Below, piece after piece: positions 41,654 to 49,897 of a stretch of DNA of 64,000 bases. The stretch spans positions 78,431-142,430 of the forward strand of contig DAOULB010000054.1 in the NCBI GenBank assembly GCA_034420695.1, written 5' to 3'. Source of the DNA: Io17-Chloro-G2 sp034420695. Its GTDB lineage: Bacteria; Chloroflexota; Dehalococcoidia; Lucifugimonadales; UBA3495. Every line of letters starts with the position of its first letter. Within the stretch, counting starts at the first letter, position 1. Position numbers and translations under genes: made by a program. Under the pieces are notes generated by a model, which was not told where the DNA came from, did not search any database, and saw only the letters and a program-made list of their open reading frames with translations.

Positions 41654-42313
41654 CTACCTGGCATGGCCGGTCACCGCATTGGCTTCCCCGGCGGCCGGAA
41701 GCGGGACTGCCGCCAAGTGGGAGGTGTCGTTGTAAAGCCGGAGCACTGCATTGTCCTCGTAGGTGTCGATTATTGTAAGGCTGCAATTGGCCATCACGAA
41801 TTTCCAAGTGGATTCCGGAGGAAGCTCCAACAGGGCCATGACGCCGCTTCGAAGGGAGCCTCCGTGGCCAACTACCAGGACTGTGTCATCGAGGTGTTTC
41901 CTTTTCAGCTCGCCCATGACCGACGTCATTCGTCTCAGGGTCTCCCGAGCGCTTTCACCTCCGGTGGGCGCAAAGTCCAAGTCTTTGACTATGGAGGCTA
42001 TGAACATTGCGGGGTACCTTTCCTGCCGCTGCTCTACAGTCAGGCCTTCAAAGACGCCGTAATACCGTTCTCGGAGTAGCTCTTCTTCTGTCAGCGGGGT
42101 TTCCCTTCCCTCCAGTACTATCTTGGCGGTCTCCGAGGCCCTCACGAGGTCGCTGCTGTAGGCAGCGTCTACGGAGACTGTGGCCAGGCGCCGGGCCAAT
42201 GCTTGGGCTTGCAATACTCCGCGCTCCGACAGCGCTACGTCGGAATGTCCTTGGATTCGTCCCTCGACATTCCACGAGGTTTCGCCGTGGCGTACGATAA
42301 GGAATCTTCCCAT
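41654..42313 (-). CDS. Histidine phosphatase family protein, probable alpha-ribazole phosphatase
   Basis: A 219-residue phosphoglycerate-mutase-fold phosphatase. The phosphate-accepting His is in IVRHGETSWN (residues 6-15), the second in VVGHGGSLR, and the acid in the RERYYGVFEGLT segment. Since it opens a cobQ-cobU-pduX run, CobC-like dephosphorylation of alpha-ribazole 5-phosphate is a good guess, but the family is broad. The gap of 120 bases to cobQ holds no clear element. Confidence 0.8.
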   Translation of the reverse strand: MGRFLIVRHGETSWNVEGRIQGHSDVALSERGVLQAQALARRLATVSVDAAYSSDLVRASETAKIVLEGRETPLTEEELLRERYYGVFEGLTVEQRQERYPAMFIASIVKDLDFAPTGGESARETLRRMTSVMGELKRKHLDDTVLVVGHGGSLRSGVMALLELPPESTWKFVMANCSLTIIDTYEDNAVLRLYNDTSHLAAVPLPAAGEANAVTGHAR

Positions 42314-42488
42314 GGGTCCGGAACTCCGGGTCTGCTGGTTGGCCCCGCCGGGACCGTCCTGGCCGTACCCAGTGATTGTAACAGAGAGACTCTGTACAAC
42401 CGATACAAGCCCTGAGCCATCCAGAATTGCCTGATTTCAAGTGATCGGACAGTCTTGTGCAATTTTTGAGAATCAGTTATACACGATA

Positions 42489-42517
42489 TTGACACTCAGG
42501 CTCGCCATATATACAAT
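42489..42517 (+). promoter_or_regulatory. Consensus sigma-70 promoter for the DUF5679 gene
   Basis: TTGACA (42489-42494), a 17-base spacer and TACAAT (42512-42517). The inferred start is about 24 bases before the ATG. It faces away from the cobalamin operon. Confidence 0.75.
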
Positions 42518-42547
42518 ATAGCGACCTTAGATGGAGTGAGGTGTGTG

Positions 42548-42691
42548 ATGGAAGCCTATTGTGTGAAGTGCAGGTCCAAGACAGAGATCAAGGACCCTCA
42601 AGCCATCACCATGAAGAATGGCAAGCCCGCCACGTCCGGAATTTGCCCTGCCTGCGGTACCAAGGTGTTCCGCATCGGTGCCGCTCGCTAG
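42548..42691 (+). CDS. DUF5679-family small zinc-ribbon protein
   Basis: A 47-residue protein with two CxxC knuckles, Cys5-x2-Cys8 (AYCVKCRSK) and Cys33-x2-Cys36 (GICPACGTK), separated by a basic loop with TMKNGKPAT. This matches the DUF5679 family, common in Chloroflexota and some archaea and similar to ribosome- or nucleic-acid-binding zinc ribbons. GGAGTGAGG lies about 6 bases before the ATG and a strong promoter precedes it. It is too short for most gene finders. Function unknown. Confidence 0.88.
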   Translation: MEAYCVKCRSKTEIKDPQAITMKNGKPATSGICPACGTKVFRIGAAR

Positions 42692-43066
42692 AACGTTTCA
42701 TACCAAAGCGCCCCCGTCAAGGCTGGTTGACGCGCTTTCGCCGGAGGATGGCTGCCTCCGGAATGGTGGAATTCGGGGTGCTTTTTCATCCATAGGCTGA
42801 CAGCTATGGTGTTGGGTAAGGACAGCACCATAGCTGGCAAAGTGCGCCTAATTTAGCAGCAAGTCTTGCTTCCAACCTTGGAGGTGGGATCGTTGTTTCC
42901 ATCCCTCTGACCCGCCCAGTCCGAAGCGTGCTCCCAAGCCACGTCTTTCCCCATTGTCCCATTGTTTTGCCCTGCTGTTCCTCCCTTGGTATCATTTCCC
43001 TTGTTGCTCCTTGTCAAGCGATTGGCTCAAGGAGCGCCAGAATAGCCGCATAGGGGAGGTAATCAG
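42692..43066. other. Intergenic region with three hairpins
   Basis: No gene is seen. Three stem-loops follow the DUF5679 stop: AAAGCGC (42705-42711) with GCGCTTT (42732-42738) around an inner GTCAA/TTGAC stem; CCGGAGG (42741-42747) with CCTCCGG (42755-42761); and CAGCTATGGTG (42801-42811) with CACCATAGCTG (42826-42836). None has a clear T-run on the plus strand. The first may still terminate the preceding transcript. Confidence 0.5.
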
Positions 43067-43372
43067 ATGACTCAAGCTCAGGCTGCGCCGTGGCAGGTCG
43101 CTTTGGAAACGCATGCCCCGGAATTGTTCGGCGAAGTATCGAAGGTTCGGGAATCCGTCCTAAGCGAAGGGGCTCTTCCCCTCAAGGTTAAGATTCTCAT
43201 GACCATGCTTTGCGATGCTCTGCTCGCTTACTCCGACGGTGTCGCCGCCATTGCCCAAAGGGCTAGGGCCGCCGGCGCCACCGAAGCCGAAATAGCTGAA
43301 ACCGTGGGTGTTGCCTTCATTATGGGAGGGATGCCCGGGTTGGTTACCGGCGCGAACGCCTTTAAGGAATAA
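43067..43372 (+). CDS. Carboxymuconolactone-decarboxylase-like (AhpD-fold) protein
   Basis: A 101-residue helical protein of the CMD/AhpD fold. The segment LMTMLCDALLAYSDGVAAIAQRARAAGATEAEIAE matches the family core, but the usual CxxC or catalytic His is not present (SDGVAAIAQRA stands in its place), so peroxidase activity by the AhpD mechanism is unlikely. AGGGGAGG lies before the ATG. It is followed after 76 bases by an aminotransferase gene. Confidence 0.75.
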   Translation: MTQAQAAPWQVALETHAPELFGEVSKVRESVLSEGALPLKVKILMTMLCDALLAYSDGVAAIAQRARAAGATEAEIAETVGVAFIMGGMPGLVTGANAFKE

Positions 43373-43448
43373 CGACCTAGGATTTGCAATTCCGGCACCG
43401 GAAAGCGTTGCTGGCGTTACCGAAAGCCGTTTCAAGAGAGGTGCCACA

Positions 43449-44369
43449 ATGCCCGACCAAGACCAGGTAGTCTTCTTTAATGGCAGTCTCAAGCTGGAGA
43501 AAGAGGTTGGCATTTCTATCCGTGACCGAGGATACCTTTACGGAGATGCAGTTTTCGACGCAACCCGTACATTCAATGGGACCCCTTTCAAGTTAAGGGA
43601 ACATATTCGCCGGCTGTACGATTCCCTCCGCTACCTGCGGATTGACCCCGGAATGGACCCGGAAGCCATGGAACACTGGTCCCTGGAAGTGGTGGCGCAC
43701 AACTACCCTTTGCTGCCTCAGAACCAGGATATGTGGGTGATGCAGAGGATCAGCAGGGGCGTGGAAGCGTCCAATCCCGACGACGCCCACGCCACGGTGT
43801 TGATTGAAAGCCATGCCATACCCTTTGCCAGCCGGGCGTCCCTTTACAGAGACGGCGTCAAGGTTAGGACCCCGTCCGTGCCCCGGACTCCACCCAGGTT
43901 TATGAGCCCCAGGGCCAAGACTCACAACTATCTGAATCTGGTGCTGGGGGACCTGGAAGCTCAAGGAGTGGACCCCGGCTCGTGGGCTGTGCTACTTGAT
44001 GAGAATGGCAACCTCACCGAAGGGCGCGGTTCAAACATTTTTCTTGTGAAGGAAGGGCAGTTAAGCACTCCCCACGGCCAGTATGTGTTGGAAGGCATCA
44101 CCCGTGAAACGGTGCTGGAATTGGCTGGAGGGCTGGACCTGCCGGCTGTGGAAAAAGACTTGGACCTGTTCGACGCCTATACTGCTGACGAGGCGTTCCT
44201 CACTTCCACAAGCCTCTGTATCTGTCCGGTAGCTTCCGTCAATGGGGCAGTGATTGGCGACGGCGGCCTCCCCGGGCCAGTTACCAGCAGATTAATGGCG
44301 GCCTTTTCCGACTTGGCCGGAATGGACTACGTTTCCCAGTATCTGTCCCACCTTCCTGAAGAGGCCTGA
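43449..44369 (+). CDS. Class IV aminotransferase (branched-chain or D-amino-acid type)
   Basis: A 306-residue PLP enzyme of fold type IV. GISIRDRGYLYGDAVFDATRTFNG-type sequence near residue 20-44 is the family N-terminus. The PLP lysine is in RAKTHNYLN near residue 158, and GRGSNIFLV and ITRETVLELA follow. It is nearer branched-chain transaminase or aminodeoxychorismate lyase relatives than to classical IlvE. AGAGG precedes the ATG at 43449, preferred over a longer frame overlapping the CMD gene. Confidence 0.88.
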   Translation: MPDQDQVVFFNGSLKLEKEVGISIRDRGYLYGDAVFDATRTFNGTPFKLREHIRRLYDSLRYLRIDPGMDPEAMEHWSLEVVAHNYPLLPQNQDMWVMQRISRGVEASNPDDAHATVLIESHAIPFASRASLYRDGVKVRTPSVPRTPPRFMSPRAKTHNYLNLVLGDLEAQGVDPGSWAVLLDENGNLTEGRGSNIFLVKEGQLSTPHGQYVLEGITRETVLELAGGLDLPAVEKDLDLFDAYTADEAFLTSTSLCICPVASVNGAVIGDGGLPGPVTSRLMAAFSDLAGMDYVSQYLSHLPEEA

Positions 44370-44421
44370 CTTCCGGCGGCCCCGGCACAATTCAAACTGG
44401 GAGAACCGGTAGGAGAAGGCA

Positions 44422-45345
44422 ATGCCTGACGATTTGGACCAAGTATTGGAATCCAGGGACAGCGAGCAGCTGGCTACCGGTTTCGAATTCACCGAGGGGC
44501 CGCTTTGGCATCCCGGAGGCTACTGGCTCTTCGTGGACGTCCGCCGCAGCATCATCTATAGGTTGGCTCCCGGAGGGCAGCCGGAGGTGTTCCGGGACAA
44601 CAGCGGAGGCTCCAATGGACTGACCTTTGATTCGCAGGGCCGTCTCATCATGTGCGAAGGGGACAACCGGCAGATTGCTAGGATGGAACTGGGCGGCGCC
44701 ATAACTCCGATAGCCAGCCAACTGAATGGCAAGAGAATCAACCGTCCCAACGACGTGGTGTGTCACAGCAACGGCAGCATTTACTTTACGGACCCTGGCG
44801 GACGGATTCCTGCCGAAGAAAGGGAATTGGACTACTTCGGAGTGCACCGAATTGCCCCCGACGGGACCGTAACCGCCGCTACCACCGAAACCGAATACCC
44901 CAACGGGTTGGGGTTTTCCCCGGACGAGTCCACCCTGTACGTCACCATTACCCGCAGGGATGATGACTGCCCTGCCGAAAAGGAGCGTGAGGAGGCATGT
45001 CCCCACCAGACAATCCGCGCCTTCGACGTTGCGCCCGACGGGTCCCTGGTCAACAACAGGGTCTTTGCCGAGTTGTCCTCCGCCGAGGACGGCGTTCCCG
45101 ATGGAATGAAGGTTGACGTTGAGGGCCGTGTCTACAGCACGGGAGCCGGCGGATGTTGGGTATTTGACCCTTCGGGCAACCACCTAGGGACCATCGTGCT
45201 GCCTGAGATTCCCGCCAACTGCGCATGGGGCGGCGCCGACAACCGGACCATGCTCTTCACTGCCCGCAACTCGGTGTACACCATGAGGATGAAAACGCCG
45301 GGCACCACAATCCACGGAGCGGCCCAGGCCGTTTCCTATGGATAG
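44422..45345 (+). CDS. SMP-30/gluconolactonase family protein
   Basis: A 307-residue six-bladed propeller hydrolase. FTEGPLWHPGGYWLFVDV near residue 20, GSNGLTFDSQGRLIMCEGDNRQI, RPNDVVCHSNGSIYFTDP and PNGLGFSPDESTLYVT are the family strings, with the metal-binding Glu in the first and Asn in the third. The usual substrates are sugar lactones, but many members act on other lactones or esters. It follows the aminotransferase after 52 bases with a good ribosome site. Confidence 0.9.
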   Translation: MPDDLDQVLESRDSEQLATGFEFTEGPLWHPGGYWLFVDVRRSIIYRLAPGGQPEVFRDNSGGSNGLTFDSQGRLIMCEGDNRQIARMELGGAITPIASQLNGKRINRPNDVVCHSNGSIYFTDPGGRIPAEERELDYFGVHRIAPDGTVTAATTETEYPNGLGFSPDESTLYVTITRRDDDCPAEKEREEACPHQTIRAFDVAPDGSLVNNRVFAELSSAEDGVPDGMKVDVEGRVYSTGAGGCWVFDPSGNHLGTIVLPEIPANCAWGGADNRTMLFTARNSVYTMRMKTPGTTIHGAAQAVSYG

Positions 45346-45378
45346 CAGCGCAGGCCCCGGCTCTGGTAGGCCCTGATC

Positions 45379-45750
45379 ATGCTCTGGCTGATGGTGGCCT
45401 TGGGGGGTGGGCTTGGATCCGTGCTTCGTTACTGGGCCCAGAGACTGGCAGTAGCCTACGCGGGCCCGGAAACCGTCTGGGGCACACTGGCCGTAAACCT
45501 GATAGGATCCTTTGCACTTGGCTTTCTATTCACCCTGTTGCTGGTGCGGATTCCAGTGACTCCGGAGGTCCGCACCTTCCTGACCTTTGGGTTTCTGGGC
45601 GGCTTCACCACCTTTTCCACTCTCAGCTATCAGACGGTCAACCTGCTGGAACACGGAATGATCGTCCCTGCATTGGGAGGCTTGGCGGCCAACGTCGTCT
45701 TAGGTTTGGCCTTGGCCTACGCCGGGGTGTTCTTGGCTAGGGCATTGTAG
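45379..45750 (+). CDS. crcB: Fluoride channel CrcB (Fluc)
   Basis: A 123-residue four-helix membrane protein that exports fluoride as a dual-topology dimer. Helix 1 has GGGLGSVLRY, helix 2 NLIGSFALGFL, and the central break GFLGGFTTFSTLSYQ carries the Phe and Thr residues of the pore. The length is normal for a single homodimeric Fluc. No fluoride riboswitch is seen in the short gap upstream. It follows the SMP-30 gene on the same strand. Confidence 0.95.
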   Translation: MLWLMVALGGGLGSVLRYWAQRLAVAYAGPETVWGTLAVNLIGSFALGFLFTLLLVRIPVTPEVRTFLTFGFLGGFTTFSTLSYQTVNLLEHGMIVPALGGLAANVVLGLALAYAGVFLARAL

Positions 45751-45922
45751 TCCGCTAAGGATTGCCAGGGGCATTCCCGCGACCTGTCGAGGCCGCCGTC
45801 CATCAATGGCTCGCCTTGTGTGGCATTCTTGGTGGGTGCTACACTGGTTGAGCGATAGGCCTATTTTCGGCGGCCCGTGCGGGCGGGTGGTCTCCCCTCT
45901 CTATCATCCCAAGGAGTTGGCC

Positions 45923-46843
45923 TTGCCTTCCATGAACCACCTGATTGTTCACCAGGAGCTGCAGAGGAGCTATGACTGTTTGGTGGTGGCCTTCGGCGGG
46001 TGGGCCGACGCCGCCGAAGCAGCTACTACTCCAATTAAGTACCTGAACCGCAACTTGCAGGCAGCTAAATTTGCCGAATTGGACCCTGAGGAGTTCTACG
46101 ACTTCACTCAGACCCGCCCCTACACTACCAGGAACAGGAGCGGCAAGAGGCGAGTCCACTGGCCGGCCAATGAGTTTTACCATTGGACGCCGGGGGACTC
46201 GATCAAGGATGAAGTCGGCCAGGGAGTGATCTTTTACTTGGGAGTTGAACCCAACCTGAAATGGAGGACCTTCACGGAAACCGTCATTGGAATGGTCCAG
46301 GGCCTGGGTGTTAAAACAGTGGTTCATTTGGGGGCCCTGTTGGATGCGGTCCCACACACTCGGGAATGCCGCCTCACCGGTTCTTCCACCCGCCCCGACA
46401 TCCAGGAAATCTTCGACGACGCGGGCATTCGCTCTTCCAAATACCAAGGCCCTACGGGTATCAGTTCGGTGTTCATGGAAGGCTGCACCAACGCCGGGAT
46501 GGACTACGTATCCCTTTGGGGACACACGCCTCACTATTTGCAGGCTGCCCCCAACTACCGGGTGGCCTACACTCTGTTCAGAAGACTCCAGGCATTCCTC
46601 GAGTTGCCAGTGGGCGCCAGAGAACTCCGGTCCGCCGCCGAGACTTTCGACAAAGAAGTAGACAAGGCCATCGAGCAGGACGAGCAAGTGCGCAACTACG
46701 TCCAGAAGTTGGAAAACCAATATGACGAGTCGGTGGCTGAAACAGAAATTCCCGACCCGTTGGACATGGTCCGTGACTTGGAGCAGTTCCTCAGGTCAGA
46801 ACAGCAGCAGAGACGGCGGCCAGGCTCCGGCGATGGCGACTAA
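45923..46843 (+). CDS. PAC2-family protein
   Basis: A 306-residue protein of the PAC2 (proteasome-assembly-chaperone-like) family found in actinobacteria and Chloroflexota. It reads LVVAFGGWADAAEAAT near residue 20, VIFYLGVEPNLKWRTF, VVHLGALLDAVPHTRECRLTGSS and VSLWGHTPHYLQAAPN, all typical. The C-terminus is a charged coiled coil with a basic tail. AAGGAG at 45911-45916 lies six bases before a TTG at 45923, better than the ATG at 45932 or the long frame from 45806. Role unknown. Confidence 0.88.
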   Translation: MPSMNHLIVHQELQRSYDCLVVAFGGWADAAEAATTPIKYLNRNLQAAKFAELDPEEFYDFTQTRPYTTRNRSGKRRVHWPANEFYHWTPGDSIKDEVGQGVIFYLGVEPNLKWRTFTETVIGMVQGLGVKTVVHLGALLDAVPHTRECRLTGSSTRPDIQEIFDDAGIRSSKYQGPTGISSVFMEGCTNAGMDYVSLWGHTPHYLQAAPNYRVAYTLFRRLQAFLELPVGARELRSAAETFDKEVDKAIEQDEQVRNYVQKLENQYDESVAETEIPDPLDMVRDLEQFLRSEQQQRRRPGSGDGD

Positions 46844-46918
46844 CCCGTAACTGGCGCAGGATCCGGATTCCCTCGCGGCATTGGCCGAGTCCATCGATTT
46901 GCTAATAAGTACGTTTAA

Positions 46919-47752
46919 ATGGCCCGCCGGATGACAACCCAGAAGAAAACGAGGTCCACCAAGGTCGCCCTCGCCAAGATCCCTCAGTACGTTCAGTTAA
47001 TGACGGACGCCTACGGCCCCTTCGAAGAGGAACCCAGGCTCGACCCCGCGCATGAAGCCGTGTTCACCATCCTTTCCCAGCACACCTCGGACATCAACTC
47101 GGGACGTGCCTTCAAGATGCTGATGGACCGGTTCGATAGCTTGGAGAAGGTCGCAGAGGGTGATGTTGCCGACATAGAAGACGCCATAAGCCCCGGCGGA
47201 CTGGCCAGGGTCAAGGCGCCCCGGATCAAGGAATTCCTGAACCGCGTGCTGGAGCTGAACGGCTCCCTGGACCTGTCGTTCCTTGCAGAAATGCCCTTGG
47301 AGGAGGCAAAGGCCTGGCTTCGCCAACTCCCCGGGATCGGTCCCAAGTCTGCTGGAATAGTTTTGAACTTCGCCTTGGGGATGCCGGCAATGGCCATCGA
47401 CACCCACATCTACCGGGTTTGTCAACGGTTGAAATTCATCGGCCCCAAGGTCTCGGTGGATAAGGCCCACGAAGTGCTGGAGGCCGCCGTGGCTCCCGGT
47501 CAAGTGTTCCAATTCCACGTTGCTATGATTAATCATGGCCGCCGGGTATGTAAGGCCCAGCGGCCCCTCTGTGATGAGTGCATCGTCGCTGAAGATTGCC
47601 CGTCACGGCGCCAGATCCAGCGCCGTATGCTGCAGGCTGCCAAGAAGGCTAGGTCCTCCCGAACCAAGGGACGCGGGGAGTCGCTAATGACCATGCCCCA
47701 CGTCCCGGAAGCAGTGCCCCGGAAGAATGGTGATTCGCCAGAGGAATCGTGA
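46919..47752 (+). CDS. nth: Endonuclease III-like DNA glycosylase/AP lyase
   Basis: A 277-residue base-excision enzyme. The helix-hairpin-helix LPGIGPKSAG carries the catalytic Lys and AMAIDTHIYRV the catalytic Asp. The 4Fe-4S cluster cysteines follow C-x6-C-x2-C-x5-C (CKAQRPLCDECIVAEDC). It has a basic N-terminal extension of about 20 residues and a basic C-terminal tail of about 50. LSQHTSDINSGRAF replaces the usual LSAQTTD. No good ribosome site is seen before the ATG. argC follows after 12 bases. Confidence 0.92.
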   Translation: MARRMTTQKKTRSTKVALAKIPQYVQLMTDAYGPFEEEPRLDPAHEAVFTILSQHTSDINSGRAFKMLMDRFDSLEKVAEGDVADIEDAISPGGLARVKAPRIKEFLNRVLELNGSLDLSFLAEMPLEEAKAWLRQLPGIGPKSAGIVLNFALGMPAMAIDTHIYRVCQRLKFIGPKVSVDKAHEVLEAAVAPGQVFQFHVAMINHGRRVCKAQRPLCDECIVAEDCPSRRQIQRRMLQAAKKARSSRTKGRGESLMTMPHVPEAVPRKNGDSPEES

Positions 47753-47764
47753 GGGAGATTAGCC

Positions 47765-48796
47765 GTGAAAGTAGGAATAGTTAACGTAACAGGTTACGCC
47801 GGATCCGAACTGGCCCGGATCCTTTACCAGCACCCGGACGTGGAAATCGCCTGCGTTACCGGCCGGAGCGAGGCCGGGAAGCAACTTGGCGACGTGTTCC
47901 CCCATCTTGCGTCCTTGGATCTGACAATTGAACCAGAGCTCACCGGGAGCCTGGATCTGGTGTTCTCTGCCCTTCCCCATAAGGCCAGTGCCGAGGCGGT
48001 GATTCCGGTGCTGGAGCAGGGTGTCAAGGTGGTGGACATAAGCGCAGACTTCCGTTTGAAACAGGCCGACGAATACGAGGAGTGGTACGGGGTTGCTCAT
48101 CCCGATGCAACTTACCTTGAAGATGCGGTGTACGGCCTGACCGAGCTGCACCGGGACGAAGTCAGAGAGGCCCAACTGGTCGCCAACCCCGGCTGCTATC
48201 CCACCAGCGCTATCCTTGCCTTGGCCCCCGTGGTGCAAGAGGAATTCATCGATAACGACGTAATTGTCGACAGCAAGTCCGGAGTCTCTGGCGGCGGCCG
48301 TACCTTGAATCTGACCAACCACTATTCGGAAGTAAACGAGAACGTCTTCGCCTATGGACTGAGCGGACACAGGCACCTGCCGGAGATAGTGCAGGAGCTG
48401 GCCCCTCTTACCCGGGAGACACTCCGCGTCACCTTCCTGACCCACCTCATCCCGATGACCCGGGGAATCCTCAGCTCCTGTTACGCGGGTTCCCGGGAGG
48501 GAAGACTGCAGGACGGGGCCGCCGGGGTGGAACAGTTGCGGGAGCTTTACCAGGACTACTACGCCGGCCACCCCTTTGTGCGAATCACCAGCCAGCCGCC
48601 CCAGACCAAGCAGACTCTGGGAAACAACCTGTGCCTCCTCTATCCGACGCTGGACCACCGCACCGGCCGTGTAATCGTAATAAGTTGCTTGGACAACCTG
48701 GTCAAGGGGGCCGCAGGACAGGCCGTACAGAACATGAACCTGATGTGCGGGTTCCCTGAAGGCGAATCATTGGATGCACTGGCAGTTTACCCGTAG
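47765..48796 (+). CDS. argC: N-acetyl-gamma-glutamyl-phosphate reductase ArgC
   Basis: A 343-residue NADPH-dependent enzyme of arginine synthesis that reduces N-acetylglutamyl phosphate to the semialdehyde. The Rossmann motif VNVTGYAGSELARIL is at the N-terminus and the catalytic Cys lies in ANPGCYPTSAI near residue 143. GVSGGGR and HRHLPEI follow as in the family. The GTG start follows GAGGGAG. It comes right after nth; no other arg gene is in the window. Confidence 0.96.
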   Translation: MKVGIVNVTGYAGSELARILYQHPDVEIACVTGRSEAGKQLGDVFPHLASLDLTIEPELTGSLDLVFSALPHKASAEAVIPVLEQGVKVVDISADFRLKQADEYEEWYGVAHPDATYLEDAVYGLTELHRDEVREAQLVANPGCYPTSAILALAPVVQEEFIDNDVIVDSKSGVSGGGRTLNLTNHYSEVNENVFAYGLSGHRHLPEIVQELAPLTRETLRVTFLTHLIPMTRGILSSCYAGSREGRLQDGAAGVEQLRELYQDYYAGHPFVRITSQPPQTKQTLGNNLCLLYPTLDHRTGRVIVISCLDNLVKGAAGQAVQNMNLMCGFPEGESLDALAVYP

Positions 48797-48846
48797 CCAA
48801 ACCGGGGTTAGCCAAGCGTAGGGTAACTATAGTAGAATGGAAGGGT

Positions 48847-48923
48847 GCCCCGGTCGTCTAGCCTGGCAGGACGCCACCCTTTCAAGGTGGAGATCAGGGG
48901 ATCGAAGCCCCTCCGGGGTACCA
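48847..48923 (+). tRNA. tRNA-Glu (anticodon UUC)
   Basis: The acceptor GCCCCGG pairs with CCGGGGT, with one G-U at the end. The anticodon stem CCACC/GGTGG encloses CTTTCAA with anticodon TTC. The T arm AGGGG-ATCGAAG-CCCCT is intact, the discriminator is A and CCA is encoded. A terminator follows at 48940. Confidence 0.96.
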
Positions 48924-48939
48924 GGCAAGACTCGAACAC

Positions 48940-48970
48940 AAGAGCCCGGCAGAAACATCGCCGGGCTCTT
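48940..48970 (+). terminator. Intrinsic terminator after tRNA-Glu
   Basis: AAGAGCCCGGC (48940-48950) pairs perfectly with GCCGGGCTCTT (48960-48970) around a nine-base loop, followed by CTTCGTTCCTT. It lies 17 bases after the tRNA. Confidence 0.8.
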
Positions 48971-49315
48971 CTTCGTTCCTTCCATGAAGGCGTTCCTCTG
49001 TTGGGACTAGCCCTTCTGTGAGTAGCCCAGTAGGGCGGCTAATTGCACGTGCCGGTCTCTCTTGAGCCGCTTCGGTTGCCGGAATCATGCCCGCTGAGTG
49101 TAGACACCCGTTCTCCCAACCATCTCTCAATACGTACTCTGCGGTGGGACAGGAGCGAACGTCCATGTAAGTGTTTCTGTTCCCGCCCATTCTTGTCTGC
49201 CCTGACCCTTCACGCTTGGAATGAGCCCTTTAGGCGTGCTATGATTGGGCTCAGTTCGGCCTGTGTTTTTGAGGCGTGGAAGAGCCTTTCGACCCCTTGC
49301 TTATTTCCAAGGTGC
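48971..49315. other. Intergenic region upstream of ybeY
   Basis: I see no gene or RNA here. A frame continuous with ybeY runs back to 49043, but its translation is unlike the family and there is no ribosome site. The promoter of the ybeY-dnaX operon is presumably here, but no strong -35/-10 pair is evident. Confidence 0.4.
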
Positions 49316-49897
49316 GTGTTGAGTTCCCGGACCAGCAGGCAAGTCTACGTCACCATTGAGGAACCTTTTCAAGGGGAACTTTCGCCCGATTGGGTGTCCC
49401 TGGTGACTACCGCAGCCATGTCGCAAGCCTTGTCTCCCGGTCGGGAAGCCCAAGTAGCGGTGCTCATCACCGGGGACGAGACCGTAAGACAGCTCAACCG
49501 GGACTACCGTGGGGTTGATGAAGTGACGGATGTACTCTCCTTTTCGGCCGAGCACTCCGGCCCTTGGCAGGGAGATTCCCCGCCTCTAGGAGATTGGTTC
49601 CCTGAGCAGGGGAACCCCGGAGAAAGCTTCGAATTCATGCTGCCCCCCGGTGAACTTCCGCCCTTGGGAGAGGTTGTCGTTTCATATCCTCAGACCCGCC
49701 GCCAGGCCTTGGAGCGTCAACCCCTCGAGCCGGATGCAGTGGGCCGGGAACTCGCTCTCCTGCTGGTCCACGGAGTGCTTCACTTGGTAGGCTACGACCA
49801 CGGCGAGTCGGCGGAGACCGCCAGGATGCAGGCAAGAGAGCGGGCGACCTTGGCCTCCCTCAATCCATACGGAGATGCGGGAACCGGACTGAAATGA
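49316..49897 (+). CDS. ybeY: Endoribonuclease YbeY
   Basis: About 193 residues. The zinc motif H-x3-H-x5-H is HGVLHLVGYDH near the C-terminus, and LNRDYRGVDEVTDVLSF is the other family block. Between them is an insertion of about 35 residues rich in Pro and Gly (QGDSPPLGDWFPEQG...), as in several Chloroflexota and actinobacterial members. It acts in 16S rRNA maturation and quality control. The start is GTG 49316 or TTG 49319, with only a weak AAGG upstream. It overlaps dnaX by four bases (ATGA). Confidence 0.9.
   Translation: MLSSRTSRQVYVTIEEPFQGELSPDWVSLVTTAAMSQALSPGREAQVAVLITGDETVRQLNRDYRGVDEVTDVLSFSAEHSGPWQGDSPPLGDWFPEQGNPGESFEFMLPPGELPPLGEVVVSYPQTRRQALERQPLEPDAVGRELALLLVHGVLHLVGYDHGESAETARMQARERATLASLNPYGDAGTGLK

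Noticed and set aside
42314..42488. Cobalamin riboswitch upstream of the cobalamin operon
   Set aside because: The B12-box core is not present on either strand, and the only clear element is the promoter facing the DUF5679 gene.
45346..45378. Fluoride riboswitch before crcB
   Set aside because: The gap of 33 bases is too short and lacks the crcB motif.
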